The translations under genes and the position numbers were made by a program. 64,000 nucleotides of DNA from Sander lucioperca (Eukaryota > Chordata > Actinopteri > Perciformes > Percidae). Where the stretch lies: the NCBI RefSeq assembly GCF_008315115.2, contig NC_050179.1, positions 9,663,557 to 9,727,556 of the forward strand, given 5' to 3'. The notes beneath the pieces were generated by a model. The model did not search any database, was not told where the DNA came from, and worked only from the letters and a program-made list of their open reading frames with translations. Shown piece by piece: positions 1 to 9,954 of this stretch (positions are counted from its first letter, which is position 1; each line of letters begins with the position of its first letter).

Positions 1-457
1 CCACATGGTTAGCTTGATGATGGCATTTCTAGTGACAGCAGCAGTGCAGTGAAGGCCATACAGTCCATTAAAGCACATGAAGTTGGGGGGCAAAGAAACA
101 ATGATGAGGCTATGACATCATCCCTACGCATTCAACTTTACAAACTGATGGAGAAGGACATTGCTGGCCACTGGACTAGGTGTCACACACGCGCACGCAC
201 GCACACACACAAACTCTCAGCATGTGTATCGACCATAGTAGGTTTGTGATGCTTGCAACATGGTGCAGACTGGCTGCAGTGGCTGAAAGGAATATTATGT
301 CATTTTGGAGAGTGAGTGACCCGCTCATCTTTTGACGAGATGTGGGAGGCGACAGCTCGGCTCATCGCAGCCCCCCTTTTTTTTTCTCTCAACCTGCATC
401 ATCATCATCATCATTATTATAATCACCATCATCATCCGCAACAAGATTCATACTCAC
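1..457 (-). other. tjp1: tjp1 intron 1 (partial)
   Basis: This is the sequence downstream (in minus-strand terms) of the tjp1 first-exon donor at 451-457. It contains a short imperfect CA tract near 182-212 and low-complexity ATC/ATT triplets around 395-435. I see no coding exon here. The triplet run gives spurious histidine- or isoleucine-rich open frames on both strands, which I do not regard as genes. Confidence 0.6.
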
Positions 458-555
458 CACATACGCTTCCTGGGTGGAAGACAATGTTCTTTGTTGGAGG
501 CGGTCACCCCCAGAGCCAGCTGCATAACAGTAATGTATTTCTGGTAATTCACCAT
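458..555 (-). CDS. tjp1: First coding exon of tight junction protein 1 (ZO-1), alternative N-terminus
   Basis: ZO-1 is a MAGUK scaffold (three PDZ domains, SH3, guanylate-kinase-like) that links claudins and occludin to actin at tight junctions. This exon starts at the ATG at 555-553 and encodes 32 residues beginning MVNYQKYITVMQLALGVTAS and ending in PPRKRM. I recognise this from memory as an alternative ZO-1 N-terminus used upstream of the exon that leads into PDZ1. The exon ends at a consensus donor (GTGAGTA, 457-451) after two bases of a Trp codon, so splice phase is 2. The rest of tjp1 lies to the left of the window. An in-frame Met further upstream (705) is less likely, because the conserved segment starts at 555. 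The call rests on recognising one short peptide plus a perfect donor. Confidence 0.7.
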
Positions 556-1070
556 GGTACTGTCCACCGCTACTAAAAATCCAACCCAAAGAAAAGCACA
601 GGTGATCATATACTTCTTTATTCCCTGGCATCCGCCTCCGCTGCGTCTTCCATGCTCAGCATCACAACGCCATTTCCAGCGCTGAAGGACTGACAGTGAA
701 AACACTCCCCAAGGAGCTGAGCGAAAGGTGCCGTACTGCTGCGACCCATGTCCGCAATGACACTCTGACCGTGTTTTAGCGCTCGCAAACAGATCGCCGA
801 TCCATCCGATTTGTAATTTCTTAGTGTTTCTTTTTTTAAACGGTCAGGATTTGGACATTATCTCCTTCCTCCTGCCTCCTCCCTCCTATCCAGGGCTGGA
901 AACACTCTTAAAAACGCTGCAGCGTCCAGGCGTCCGTGTGTGTGAGGTAGGGGAGAGAGTGTGTACAGTGTAGTCAGAGGGGAGCGACTGGGAGTGAGGG
1001 GAGGAGGAAGAGGAGAGGGGGGAGAGGGAGGAGGGGAGGCGAGGGACCGATTCATTTGGAGGGGTTCAGT
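556..1070 (-). promoter_or_regulatory. tjp1: Probable tjp1 promoter / 5'UTR region
   Basis: The stretch directly upstream of the tjp1 first exon is locally GC-rich. Around 840-1050 it has a strong purine/pyrimidine bias (long G/A-rich runs on the plus strand, hence C/T-rich on the coding strand). No TATA box is obvious at a convincing distance. Position and composition suggest a TATA-less promoter. This is inference, because no transcript evidence is available. Confidence 0.35.
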
Positions 1071-1345
1071 TGTAGCATCTGTTTAGGAAGTCTACAGTTT
1101 GTCTTTAATTGGGCTACTTGTTAACGGGAGCTTATTTAGAAAGTCGAGTTACACAATAGCCTACTTCCTGGAACAAGTAATGACTAACATGGGCGGAACT
1201 ATAAGGTCTGAGCCCCCTTCCCCCTTTTCTTTGGAGGTGGGGGATATTTTTGTGCGCATTATCTGTTCTGTGTCGTTTTTCACAAGACATTTTGACATGC
1301 GCAGGTGCAAATAATAAAATAAATAATGGTTGAATTCATAGGCGT

Positions 1346-1373
1346 GGGGGTGTGTGTGTGTGTGTGTGTGTGG
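1346..1373. repeat. TG dinucleotide microsatellite
   Basis: A short, nearly pure TG tract within AT-rich non-coding DNA. Confidence 0.85.
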
Positions 1374-3389
1374 GGTGTTACAACCCCCCCAATAATCAAA
1401 ACTGGCCAGTGCAGCCCACCCCAAAAAAACTATTATAAATTTTCTTTACATGAATAAAGTCATTTGCACCATAAATTGAGACAGAAAATGCATAAATTGT
1501 TGCAGAAAAATTCACCAGAATGTGTGATGTTCAAAATTTCAATTTTGCTCAAAAGTAGAGATCTCAAACCCCCCCCCAATGTTGAACCCCAATTTACGCC
1601 CTTGGTTGAATTCCATTTCGTTGTTTCGGTTTATAGCACACATTTTAACAGAACTTCAAGAAAATGGTCAAATGAAAATACTAATTAATGCGTGTTTCCA
1701 CCACCATGAGAATATTAGGGGAGTTGGTTTATCGACGTACACAGTAGGGGGCCCAATTCCTTAGTTGGGTACCATTAAACCACTGCAGAAGAAGAGGGGG
1801 CAACAAAATGACATAATTAAAAGAGCGCCAGTCACACCTCAAACTAATGAAAAATAATGTGTAAAACATGATGTTAATGTGACATTTATGTTTGTTTTGT
1901 GTTATAATTTAAGGATGGTTACAGTCATCTCTCCACATATTTATGTGTGACACAAGCAAAATGGCAGATGGTAACATGATACAGTTGGTGGTTAATTAAA
2001 CTGAAATGTCACATTGATTGAAATTGGGGAGCAGACTATGGAAAGTGGTACCATCCTTCTGTTAATCTTGTGTTTCACGCAACATATGTCCCATTTTCCT
2101 GAATGATGTGGCCAGCGAAAGTTTTAATTCTGTACATCACACACATGATACACCCAGTGTTACTGATGGCGCCTATCCCAGCTCACATTGAACAAGAGGT
2201 ATACGCTATAACATAGAGACAGACAGCCATTGACACTCACCACCACACCTACAGGTGTAAGTTTACTTCACAATATATATTTGGACTGTGGTCGGGACCT
2301 ACAGCTCCACACAGAAAGACAGGGCACAGCTGGTCCATTTTGAATGAACTGGACCTCATTGTTACATAGACATTTGTTGCACTCAGTATATTTTCTATCA
2401 CCTGAAACTGCAAGTTACAATGATCAAGTTTCTCATGGGAACGAGCAGCAAATATTATTGATGTTTAATGTTACTGTACAATCATCTTATATACTGCGAG
2501 AGAAAGTAAAAATCTGTGGCATTTCTCTTGAAGTTGGATGCGTCAGAAAAAATGAAAATTATGCCAAAATCACCAGTTTCATGTCTCCCCACCTACCTGA
2601 CACATGGATGTGAACACCATATTAATTGTAGCCCAGTTAAAAATATGCATACATAGTTGTCTGTGAGAAATAAATAAATAAATAGGGTTTGTTAAAAGAA
2701 TATGGTAAAAAAAAGGCTTTCTTTTTCATTGTGTGGTAAAATGTCAAGTTCATGGGTAAAATGTTAAGAATGTTAAAAATGCACGTGCTAAATAAATAGA
2801 GAATATAATATAATAATATTTGTTTGAGAAGTGTATCGAGTCATGTAAGCTTTTGCTCGTTGATTGGCTTATGCGTGTGTGGTGTGCATGCAAGGGAGGC
2901 AGGATTGTGATAGGAGAAAAAAAGAGCTGAGAGGGATTAACAAGGGAGAAGTTTGTATTTCCTAATGTCTTAAACTATCAACTCGATATTCTGCAAGAGG
3001 ACGTGTTTTTGGAGCAACACAAAGTTGACCTGTATGAGGCTGCTTGTGAAGTGAGTGGTAATTAGCAAGGTGAACAGACTTTAGGCTGCTGCTAGCTAAC
3101 CCAGCTCGACATGGTAGTTTCGTCTGCACTGCTTCCGACCATTAAACGAGTGACAACAACCAGATAATGAATTGAGCTACCAGGGAATGCGCACAGGTCC
3201 TCTGGCAACGCTGGATAACCACCAGACACCGTGAAGTTGCCCCATGCTGCCATCCTGCCCATGGACATCTGCTGAAGTTTTTAGTTTTATAACTCTAAAA
3301 AGGTACCACCCTGTTTTATGTGTTTTGCTACAGTTTGAGTGAAGTAGCCTGGATCAACAGAAGTACATTTCCAGGATAATTGCCTGACA
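1374..3389. other. AT-rich non-coding stretch
   Basis: No convincing exon, RNA gene or bounded element was found here. It contains scattered short open frames without splice-site support and ordinary AT-rich sequence. Part of 2850-3380 may belong to the degraded element that follows, but I could not find its left end. Confidence 0.4.
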
Positions 3390-3497
3390 TTGTGCCAGAT
3401 GTATCTCACCTTCCGCTCTCTGTGTGTTGCCGTTTTCAAACTCTGTTCGCTTCGGGAAACAACAACAAACTTCGAGCTAGCAAGCTACACGCTGAAA

Positions 3498-3706
3498 ATG
3501 GCAAGTTTTGAAGATAATTTGGATTGTGCAACAAGGCAGGCCTGCTTCGTTGTTTTTGGGAATGATTGTAAAGATTTACAAGTAATATGTTTACGGCATT
3601 TACTATCTAACTGGGATGTTTTGGGACTGATTGTCGGGGATTGCCGCGGGCAAAGTATACAGGATGATACACTGGAGCAAATTATGTTTAACCATGTAAT
3701 CAACTA
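3498..3706 (+). pseudogene. Degenerate RecQ-like helicase N-terminus from a DNA transposon
   Basis: The open frame MASFEDNLDCATRQACFVVF... continues through a segment reading CLRHLLSNWDVLGLI. This resembles the region just before the Walker A loop in RecQ-like helicases carried by fish DNA transposons, where one expects an 'E-Q-x-x-C-L-x-x-L' helix, then 'x-D-V-L-G-L', then a TGxGKS loop. Here the expected loop is replaced by VGDCRG, so the nucleotide-binding motif is gone and the frame ends soon after. A better preserved relative lies at 5898-6236. The family assignment rests on motif order alone and is tentative. Confidence 0.4.
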
Positions 3707-3779
3707 ATTTAACTAGCTCACTTTACTGTATTGTGTGAACAGTAAACTTTATTTAATATTGTATATGAAGTTTTGTTTT

Positions 3780-4366
3780 GCGGGGTGCAAATGTTTTACC
3801 AAAACAAGTTCCTTCCCGAGACCATTTTGCAGAGCCAACATCGCTGTGTCCGGAGCTTAAGCACTGCCCAAGACGATTGTGATTGGTTATAATATAGTGT
3901 GCAACTATTCTATATCAATGAATGTCCGTTACATTCAAGCCATTGCCAAAAAACCCTATCAGCTCCACAAAATTCTTTGTATTGCTCAGTATGGCTATGT
4001 TTACAAAATGATGCAGTCTGGGGACTTTCACGTGCAGAAGCTCCAGTGATGCGTTTTATGTCACCAGGACAACAGCAGCATTCAGCTTTGGAGACGAAGA
4101 GGACACAACAATAACAAGATTATTTCCTCTTCTGAAAAATCCATCATGTTTTTTTTAATCCTCCGTGTCATCAGTGTTGTTGTCATTACTTAGAATTCCT
4201 CATGGGGGAACAGAAACAGAAACTATGCACTATAGCTTTAAAGAAATGCAAACAACCCAAAGCGTTTTTTTTCTCCTATCCTGGAATGCATGTGTGGTGT
4301 TAGTCTTGCATTGCCAGACCTTACTCTACAGCGCTGTGGAGATAGGTCTAGCCATGTGAGACTAGA
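3780..4366. mobile_element. MITE copy (Cys/Pro-rich 'CATTGCCAGACC' family), split by a second MITE
   Basis: The blocks 3807-3890 and 4235-4366 match, in the same order, the intact copy at 9955-10142. Shared landmarks are a 'GTTCCTTCCCGAG' start, 'GACGATTGTGATTGG', 'TTTAAAGAAATGC' and the terminal 'GCCAGACC...GCTGTGGAG' block. In this copy about 340 bp sits exactly between 'GATTGGTT' and 'TTTAAAGAAATG'. The insert is described separately. The left limit of the element is not certain. Confidence 0.6.
3893..4234. mobile_element. Nested small inverted-repeat element inside a MITE
   Basis: The insert begins TATAGTGTGCA and ends TGCACTATA, which are inverted complements apart from one extra base. 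It interrupts the older MITE at a point that is continuous in the copy at 9955-10142. It carries no meaningful coding capacity. This makes it a younger, non-autonomous insertion of unassigned family. Confidence 0.5.
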
Positions 4367-4952
4367 GTGAAGTGGCCGCTACGTTTTTGGTCTCTACGTT
4401 TGCAAGCAACGAATCAGGCCTTCAATTATTTTTATTTTGGTTATATTTTGCTGGCCTAGCATAGAGTGATTATTGTGGGCACATTGTGTGTTTGGTTAAA
4501 AATGTAGCATAACTCAAGGGAAAGGTAACATATTTAGTTTAGAGCTAGAAAAAGAGAAAAGGAAGATGGTGTAAGAGATGGAAGTGATGTAATCTGAAAT
4601 GCTTGTTTGAGAACCGAAAGTAGAGAAATAAAGTAGAGAAGTAAAGAAATTACTTTTAATTTTTTAAAACTGTTTCTGGGTGTGTTTATCATTTCAGAGT
4701 AGAAAGGACATATATAGAATACATACATTGGACTGTGGTGCTTATATACTGTGTTAAAGGTTTAGTACACTCACATATTTGCTATACGGTGGTCTCCTAA
4801 TATTTAATATTCAAGAGGTATAAGTTTCCTAGAGCAACACAAGACAGATTACACCTCTCTTAAACCTCCATAAGTGACATGTTTTGATAGCCTGGCTCCG
4901 CCCTCCTACGTACATTTTTCATTTTCTTTCAGTACACCATCTGGGTTTGCGG

Positions 4953-5777
4953 CATGGGCGATTTTAGACCCTTTTTAGGGGGGCTCAAGCTCCCCTAAAT
5001 TTCATCTCAGCCCCCCTAAAAATAACAATAATAAAAAAACTTTTTTTTTTAATAAATTTTGGTGCTTCAAGTGAGAGTTTTTGAACTTGTCTGTTGGTGA
5101 CAGAGGACAAACAATTACAGGTTCAAAAGGCTTTAACATGTTTAAAATCCTGTGTCGCTGTAGCCAATGCTATGCATCTGTAACTCCAGATTTCCACTGA
5201 ATGCAGAACGTCTGCGGACCGGCTCCGCTGCGTGTCGGCTGCATGCTCCGCCGTCCGTCAATACCCACTAGGTCCGGATTTGTTGCAGCACGGCTGCGGC
5301 CATGACTGACAGCTGTAGTCACGAGGACCCCCAAGATCTCACGAATTCACATAGAATAGAACCACAAAACCAACAACAGTGGCTGTTTCCATCCAGAGGA
5401 GTAGAGGGGAAACATCTCTGTGCTCTGTTTTCAAGGTGTAGTGCAGGGAAATATGATCTGCCGTGAGCACAGTGTATTTTATTTTGAAAATTAACCAGAT
5501 GTTTTATTTTGTTTCTGTGCTCGACTTCCTGTCCTGCACTATATGAATTGTGCTAAATTGCTGCGGAGCTCTCCGGTGTCCGGCAAAAATAGAAGCTCTG
5601 CGTATCTGCTCCGGAGGGCTGCGACCGCCGGAGCTGGGACGCAGTCGGAACACAGCCGTTCCACAGTCAGTGGAAATACACACATTGACTTTAATGGAAA
5701 CCTAAGGCACTGCATCCGTGTCACATTCTCATTAGGGACTGAGCCCCCCTAAAGGTCTGATCCTAAAATCGCCCCTG
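4953..5777. mobile_element. hAT-like non-autonomous transposon nested in the 4888-6307 element
   Basis: It starts CATGGGCGATTTTAG and ends with the complement of CAGGGGCGATTTTAG. Exact 8-bp direct repeats GTTTGCGG flank it at 4945-4952 and 5778-5785. An 8-bp duplication with CAGGGG-type ends is the hAT signature. Subterminal C/G runs (around 4977-5015 and 5740-5757) are also inverted. The interior (about 825 bp in all) shows no transposase. It must have inserted after the outer element. Confidence 0.75.
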
Positions 5778-5897
5778 GTTTGCGGTATATTCTTGGGTTT
5801 TCTCCGGCCAAATCTTTACCGGTCTAATCAGCAAACAGAGGGAGTGGCTGAGAACGGTGACATTGAGGTCGTGCGCTAGTTTGAGTTTAGTTCCGTA

Positions 5898-6236
5898 ATG
5901 GCGGCGGAGAAAGATGCGAGCAAAGCCATTCGGTCTGTTGTGGCAACGCTGCCGAATATCCAGAAGTTAAAGCCAGAGCAAGAACAATCTTTGCTGAGGT
6001 TTGTTGATGGCCATGTTGTTGCCCTCCTCCTCACGGGGTTCGGGAACAGTTTGATTTTCCAGCTCGCTCCGTTAGTGGTGAAGGAGTTGGCTAAGGCGAA
6101 CGCTATCGATGCTAAGCCGATAGTTGTTGTTGACATATGTCACGACCAAATGTTAGCGATTGGTTATGGCAGACCCACTCTGGGCAGATCCAATAGTTTT
6201 AAACTTCAACAGAGTACCTGCCTTCAAGGAAGTTAA
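5898..6236 (+). pseudogene. RecQ-like helicase N-terminus in transposon, Walker A mutated
   Basis: The 112-codon frame begins MAAEKDASKAIRSVVATLPN and continues KLKPEQEQSLLRFVDG, then LLTGFGNSLIFQLAPLVVKE. This is the order seen at the start of RecQ-family helicases: the Q-containing motif, a helix, then motif I (GxGKS/T) followed by L-I-x-Q-L-A-P. Motif I here reads TGFGNS, so the ATP-binding lysine is replaced by Asn. After residue ~90 the expected motif Ia (VVVSPL...) becomes VVVDICHD, and the frame degenerates and stops. It is a dead fragment carried within the 4888-6307 transposon. The RecQ-like origin is inferred from motifs only. Confidence 0.55.
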
Positions 6237-6316
6237 CACTTGTCAATGGAGAGTGGCCAGACTCTCTGTACAAATGAAATGTACGAGAGTCTGGTAGGAC
6301 CAGGCTAATGTTTTGA

Positions 6317-7358
6317 TGCTTGACACAGAAAATATGCCTCTTAGTTCTGCTGCAGATTATACAGTGATTTAGTGTTTGTTACATTCATAGAGGTGCAGTA
6401 CACAGCAGTTCTTTCTCAGTGCACTGTGCCCACACAACCTGCCATTAGCAGCAAATAGAGGCTGGCGTGGGTTGTTTTTCAGTCAATAGACTGACACACT
6501 GGTGCCGTTATAAGCTTCAGAGTAAGTCGATTAGTCTAGACTTTGAAGTCTTAGAGGAATAGAGAAGTGCTCACCTGAGTAGAGAAGTGCACTTCCTTAC
6601 TCTCACTTGACCAGACAGACTTAAACAATGCTGAGCAGTAGAAGAGGTCTGAGGAGGCCAGATAAATGAAAGCTGAGGATCTTATATTTATCTGCCATGA
6701 CCAACACAACACTACAATAGCTGTGAATAGCTGCCAGTGATAGTGGAGCGAATCCCTCTGTGGCCTACGTTGCTAAAAATGTATGCACCCATGACACTGT
6801 AGTGCTCTAAGGATGAAACTATCCTCCACATAGTGTGCATTATACTAACCTACAGTACATATAGTGTAAACCTCTCTTTGGCAAATGTAGGGTAAACATA
6901 CAGGACTGCCTGTTTAAATACACTACAGTGTGTGGATATGTAAAATGAAGTCATTGGTAAAAGTACCTATTTATAAAATAAACACCTAAGTTTATATAGC
7001 TTATGGTATTTTATAAATTACATTTACAACAGAGCCTAATATAATATGCAGAGAATGAACATCAGACCTTTTCTGTTATTTAAAACAGCTCTTTTTGTGG
7101 ATGCCAGTTAGTTACTTCTGGGTGACTGGAAGCAGAATACCCTTCAGGGCATTAAGAGAACCTAAATTCATCTAGTGCTCATATGTCCAAAAAAATCTCC
7201 CATGCAGTATCTGCTGGTGAGAAGGCTTCCAACCTTATCTGTGTACTGAAATTGAAATTAGTTCATTTTGAAATAAACAATAATACACAAGCATGGATTC
7301 TACAAAGATTTTGAAACAGGGTTTGAAACAATATGTATCATAAAATCAGTACAGTTAT
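6317..7358. other. Non-coding stretch
   Basis: AT-rich sequence without a supportable exon, bounded repeat or RNA gene. Confidence 0.4.
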
Positions 7359-7621
7359 AGTCTTGCATTGCCAGACCTATCTCAACAGCGCTGTGTCAGC
7401 ACTGGGGCATGGTCTGGCTACACCGTTTATCCATTAAAAAAAAAAAGAAAGAAAGAAGCTATGGCTTGTTTGTATTTCTTGGCTAAGCCCCGAATGCAGC
7501 AACAATTCCCTTGCAATAAAAATAGCGGAGATAGCACAAGGGGAGGGACATCCGTCACGTAAGAGATGCGCTGGATGTAAGGCTTTAACCCAGCAATGTA
7601 CAGCCATTGAGCCAGACTAGT
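7359..7621. mobile_element. MITE copy ('CATTGCCAGACC' family)
   Basis: It begins TAGTCTTGCATTGCCAGACC, the terminal block shared with copies near 4300, 8650 and 10130. It ends near 7619 with GCCAGACTAGT, which inverts the TAGTCT start. An A-rich tract (7436-7457) lies inside. It has no coding capacity. Confidence 0.55.
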
Positions 7622-8099
7622 AAAAAAATCATGTAATGTCATGCAATAAGCAAGAGTGTAGCTACCATTGAGGACGCATATCTTTTCTGTGAAATTTGGT
7701 GGTTTATCAAAGTTAAATTTACACACTGCAGTTAAAAACACATATTTTGCATTTTTTCAGTTTCATTACTTTTGGGCCAACAAAGTAAATTATGAGATTC
7801 AGTGTTACGATGGGAAATCAAATGGTAACGCCTTAATTTACAGGTCCATAAGTTCCTAATTATTCCTTAGAAAGAATTATGTAATTTGGTACTAACTAAA
7901 GAGAAAAAAGAGACTATGTTCTGAGACTTAAGTTAGTTTAGATAAATTTAGTTAGTTGAGTTTATAAGCATTTATTTTATTTCTAGAGGATTTTCCTTGG
8001 CCACTTGGGGGCAGCAGACACAAGTTGTAAATACAACATTGACCTACATATATTAGGTAAGTTGATATGGCAAACATTTTAGCAATCAGTTGCTTATTA

Positions 8100-8574
8100 C
8101 TAGGGCGGTCAAAATTAACACGATAATAATGAGTTAACGCAAATTTCTTTTAACATTACAATTTCTTTTATGCACACGCGTCCTGTCATTTGGAACCGAT
8201 GCAACCATAATGTGCTCTTTAATAACATCCAGGGGATCACCAAACCGCTGTCTGGCTCGCTGCCGCGGAGTGAAGTGCATCTCCAGTCTGATCTACGAGG
8301 AGACATGTGGTCTGCTAAAGGTGTTAATGGAGAACGTGATCCGTGATGCCATCACCTACACCGTGCACGCCAAGAGGAAGACAGTGACCGCCATGGATAT
8401 GGTGTACGCTCTGAAGAGGCAGGGCCACACCCTGTACGGCTTCGGAGGTTTAACCTAATCCTGAATCACAAACAGATAAAAAATGTGTGATTAATTTGCG
8501 ATTATTCGCAAGTTAACTATGGACAATCATGCAATTAATCACGATTAAACATTTTCATCGATTGACAGCCCTAG
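8100..8574. mobile_element. hAT-like 'CTAGGGC(G/T)GTCAA' element carrying a histone H4 fragment
   Basis: The left end reads CTAGGGCGGTCAAAATTAAC. The right end, reverse-complemented, reads CTAGGGCTGTCAATCGATG. Subterminal blocks rich in TTAA, GCGATTA and AGTTAAC are also inverted between the two sides. This combination is typical of a widespread vertebrate non-autonomous DNA element. Between the ends lies 8221-8455, a truncated histone H4 sequence. No clear target duplication was found, so the exact borders are less certain than for the other hAT copies. Confidence 0.6.
8221..8458 (+). pseudogene. Histone H4 pseudogene fragment, N-terminally truncated and frameshifted
   Basis: The frame at 8221 reads NNIQGITKP, matching H4 from about residue 25. 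After an indel, the next frame reads RGVKCISSLIYEETCGLLKV and continues through NVIRDAITYTVHAKRKTV to RQGHTLYGFGG plus two extra residues. That is the H4 C-terminal half through its last residue. It lacks the N-terminal tail (residues 1-24), has a frameshift near the H4 'AIRRLARRG' segment, and carries several substitutions (for example R-to-C and E-to-V). It therefore cannot make a normal histone. It sits inside the inverted ends of a DNA element, which is unusual for a simple processed copy. Confidence 0.85.
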
Positions 8575-8697
8575 TTTAAAGAAATGCAAACAACTCAGAG
8601 CGTTTTTGTCTCCTATACCAGAATGTATGTGTGGTGTAGCCAGACCATACTCCACAGCACTGTGGAGATAGGTCTGGCAATATGTGACTAAGGTATT
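8575..8697. mobile_element. MITE fragment ('CATTGCCAGACC' family)
   Basis: It starts TTTAAAGAAATGCAAACAAC directly after the H4-bearing element and runs to GGTCTGGCAATATGTGACTA. It matches the right-hand half of the copies at 4235-4366 and 10030-10142. The left half is missing, so the H4-bearing element probably inserted at or near its middle, or the copy is truncated. Confidence 0.5.
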
Positions 8698-9293
8698 CCC
8701 CATACAAAAAACATCTACATTGAGGCTTGGCTGAATGCCGGCAGTGGCGTCGCTGCTTCCTGTTAGTAGCCTCTTAAATCCAGTCAACACTCAACTAATA
8801 CACCGCTAATGGAATCATCAGAGCAGCAAAAAACCTAGCAGCAGCGCACTCTGTCACCTCCCATTGACTAGGGACGCCATTCAGATATTCATTACAGGGA
8901 GCGAGTATGGGAACCAGTAGTAGTGTGTCAGTGGGGAAGCATTGAGACAGCAGTGGGTCAGTGGTTGTGGTGCAGTCTGGAGCTTGCTGCATACCCATGC
9001 ACACTCCACTGCAGCACTTTGATCCCCCTCTCCATCTCCACAGTAATGGCTCGGAGCAGCCTGCCCCATCATTACCCTTCTCACATGAGAACCCACTGCT
9101 GACATCTTTTGTTGTACGCCGCACACTCACACACACAGACGCAAACACATTCCCACAGAGATGCAAAGGCACACGTGCACGCTAATAACACACTAAAGTA
9201 CTTTTTTTTTTTCTCCAGCAAGTAAATAGGACAGACGGGGCTGCCCTTCTTTCTTGTGTCCTTAGCCTCTCTTGTCTATTTTATTCTGTACAG

Positions 9294-9444
9294 CAAATCA
9301 AAGCTGGTTTGTAGGACTCAGAAGCTGCTCCCAGAGGAGACAAACCTGGACGAAAGCCCTAAGAACCACTACCGCTGTAACACAGTGATTTATTACTTTT
9401 GCACCAACAAAGAGAAGTTCACAGAGAAAGTCCTCTTCACATGA
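9294..9444 (+). CDS. Possible orphan terminal exon, unidentified protein
   Basis: A good acceptor (pyrimidine-rich tract ending TTCTGTACAG at 9284-9293) is followed by 50 codons. These begin KSKLVCRTQKLLPEETNLDE and end FTEKVLFT at a TGA (9442-9444). The composition (paired Cys, acidic/polar linker, then YRCNTVIYYFC) looks protein-like rather than random. If the frame is carried through the acceptor, the preceding residues (LVYFILYS) are hydrophobic. I recognise no family. No upstream partner exon or promoter was found, and the flanks are MITEs and CA repeats, so it could be a chance frame or a relic. Confidence 0.25.
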
Positions 9445-9477
9445 ATGCACTGCACCAAGAAGAACAAGAGTAATGAA

Positions 9478-9541
9478 ACACATGCACACACGCACGCACA
9501 TGCACGCATGCACGCACACACATGCACACACACACACATAC
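9478..9541. repeat. Imperfect CA/CG microsatellite
   Basis: A run of ACACGCACGCACATGCA-type units. Confidence 0.8.
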
Positions 9542-9954
9542 AGTCACACCTCAGTGCTGTCGCAGTGCTTTCTCTCTATGTGCTGTGAGGTGAGTCATCA
9601 GCACAGAGAAGCATAACCTCACAGCTCCAGCTAATCTATCCTCTCCTCCTTCTTCACTCCTCCTCAACCTGCCAGCATCTCATTTTCTCCACTTATGGAT
9701 GAAGGCATGGTGAATTAAATCATCGCTGCAGCCTCACATGTACGTATAAGGCCATGGATCCAAACACATGGCCAACACATCCTGGTGAATCACACACACA
9801 TCCTCTGTAGTGATATATCCTGCAGCAAAAAAACCAAACAGCTATCCAATCAATAATTCTGCGTAATCATGCATTTAATGCACTTAAATTAGCACTTTAA
9901 GAGTTCAGACTGAGATGATTGCTCAAGATATTTTATATGCTGGTTTAAAAAACA

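Larger units (their letters stand above)
4888..6307. mobile_element. DNA transposon remnant with 9-bp target duplication
   Basis: The ends are inverted: the left begins TAGCCTGGCTCC, and the right, read in reverse complement, begins TAGCCTGGTCCT. Exact 9-bp direct repeats ATGTTTTGA flank it at 4879-4887 and 6308-6316, so both borders are firm. Just inside the right end is a palindrome (6270-6292) around GTACA/TGTAC. It carries a RecQ-like helicase N-terminal frame (5898-6236), but no transposase frame is visible. It is interrupted by a hAT-like element (4953-5777). A 9-bp duplication is typical of Mutator-like elements, but I cannot assign the superfamily from the ends alone. Confidence 0.7.

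Noticed and set aside
316..576. Histidine-rich open frame on the plus strand
   Set aside because: It arises from an ATC/CAT triplet run, lies opposite the tjp1 exon, and has no homology or splice support.
8795..9185. Open frames on both strands between 8.8 and 9.2 kb
   Set aside because: The composition is low-complexity and CA-rich, no splice sites are consistent with a gene, and no family is recognised.
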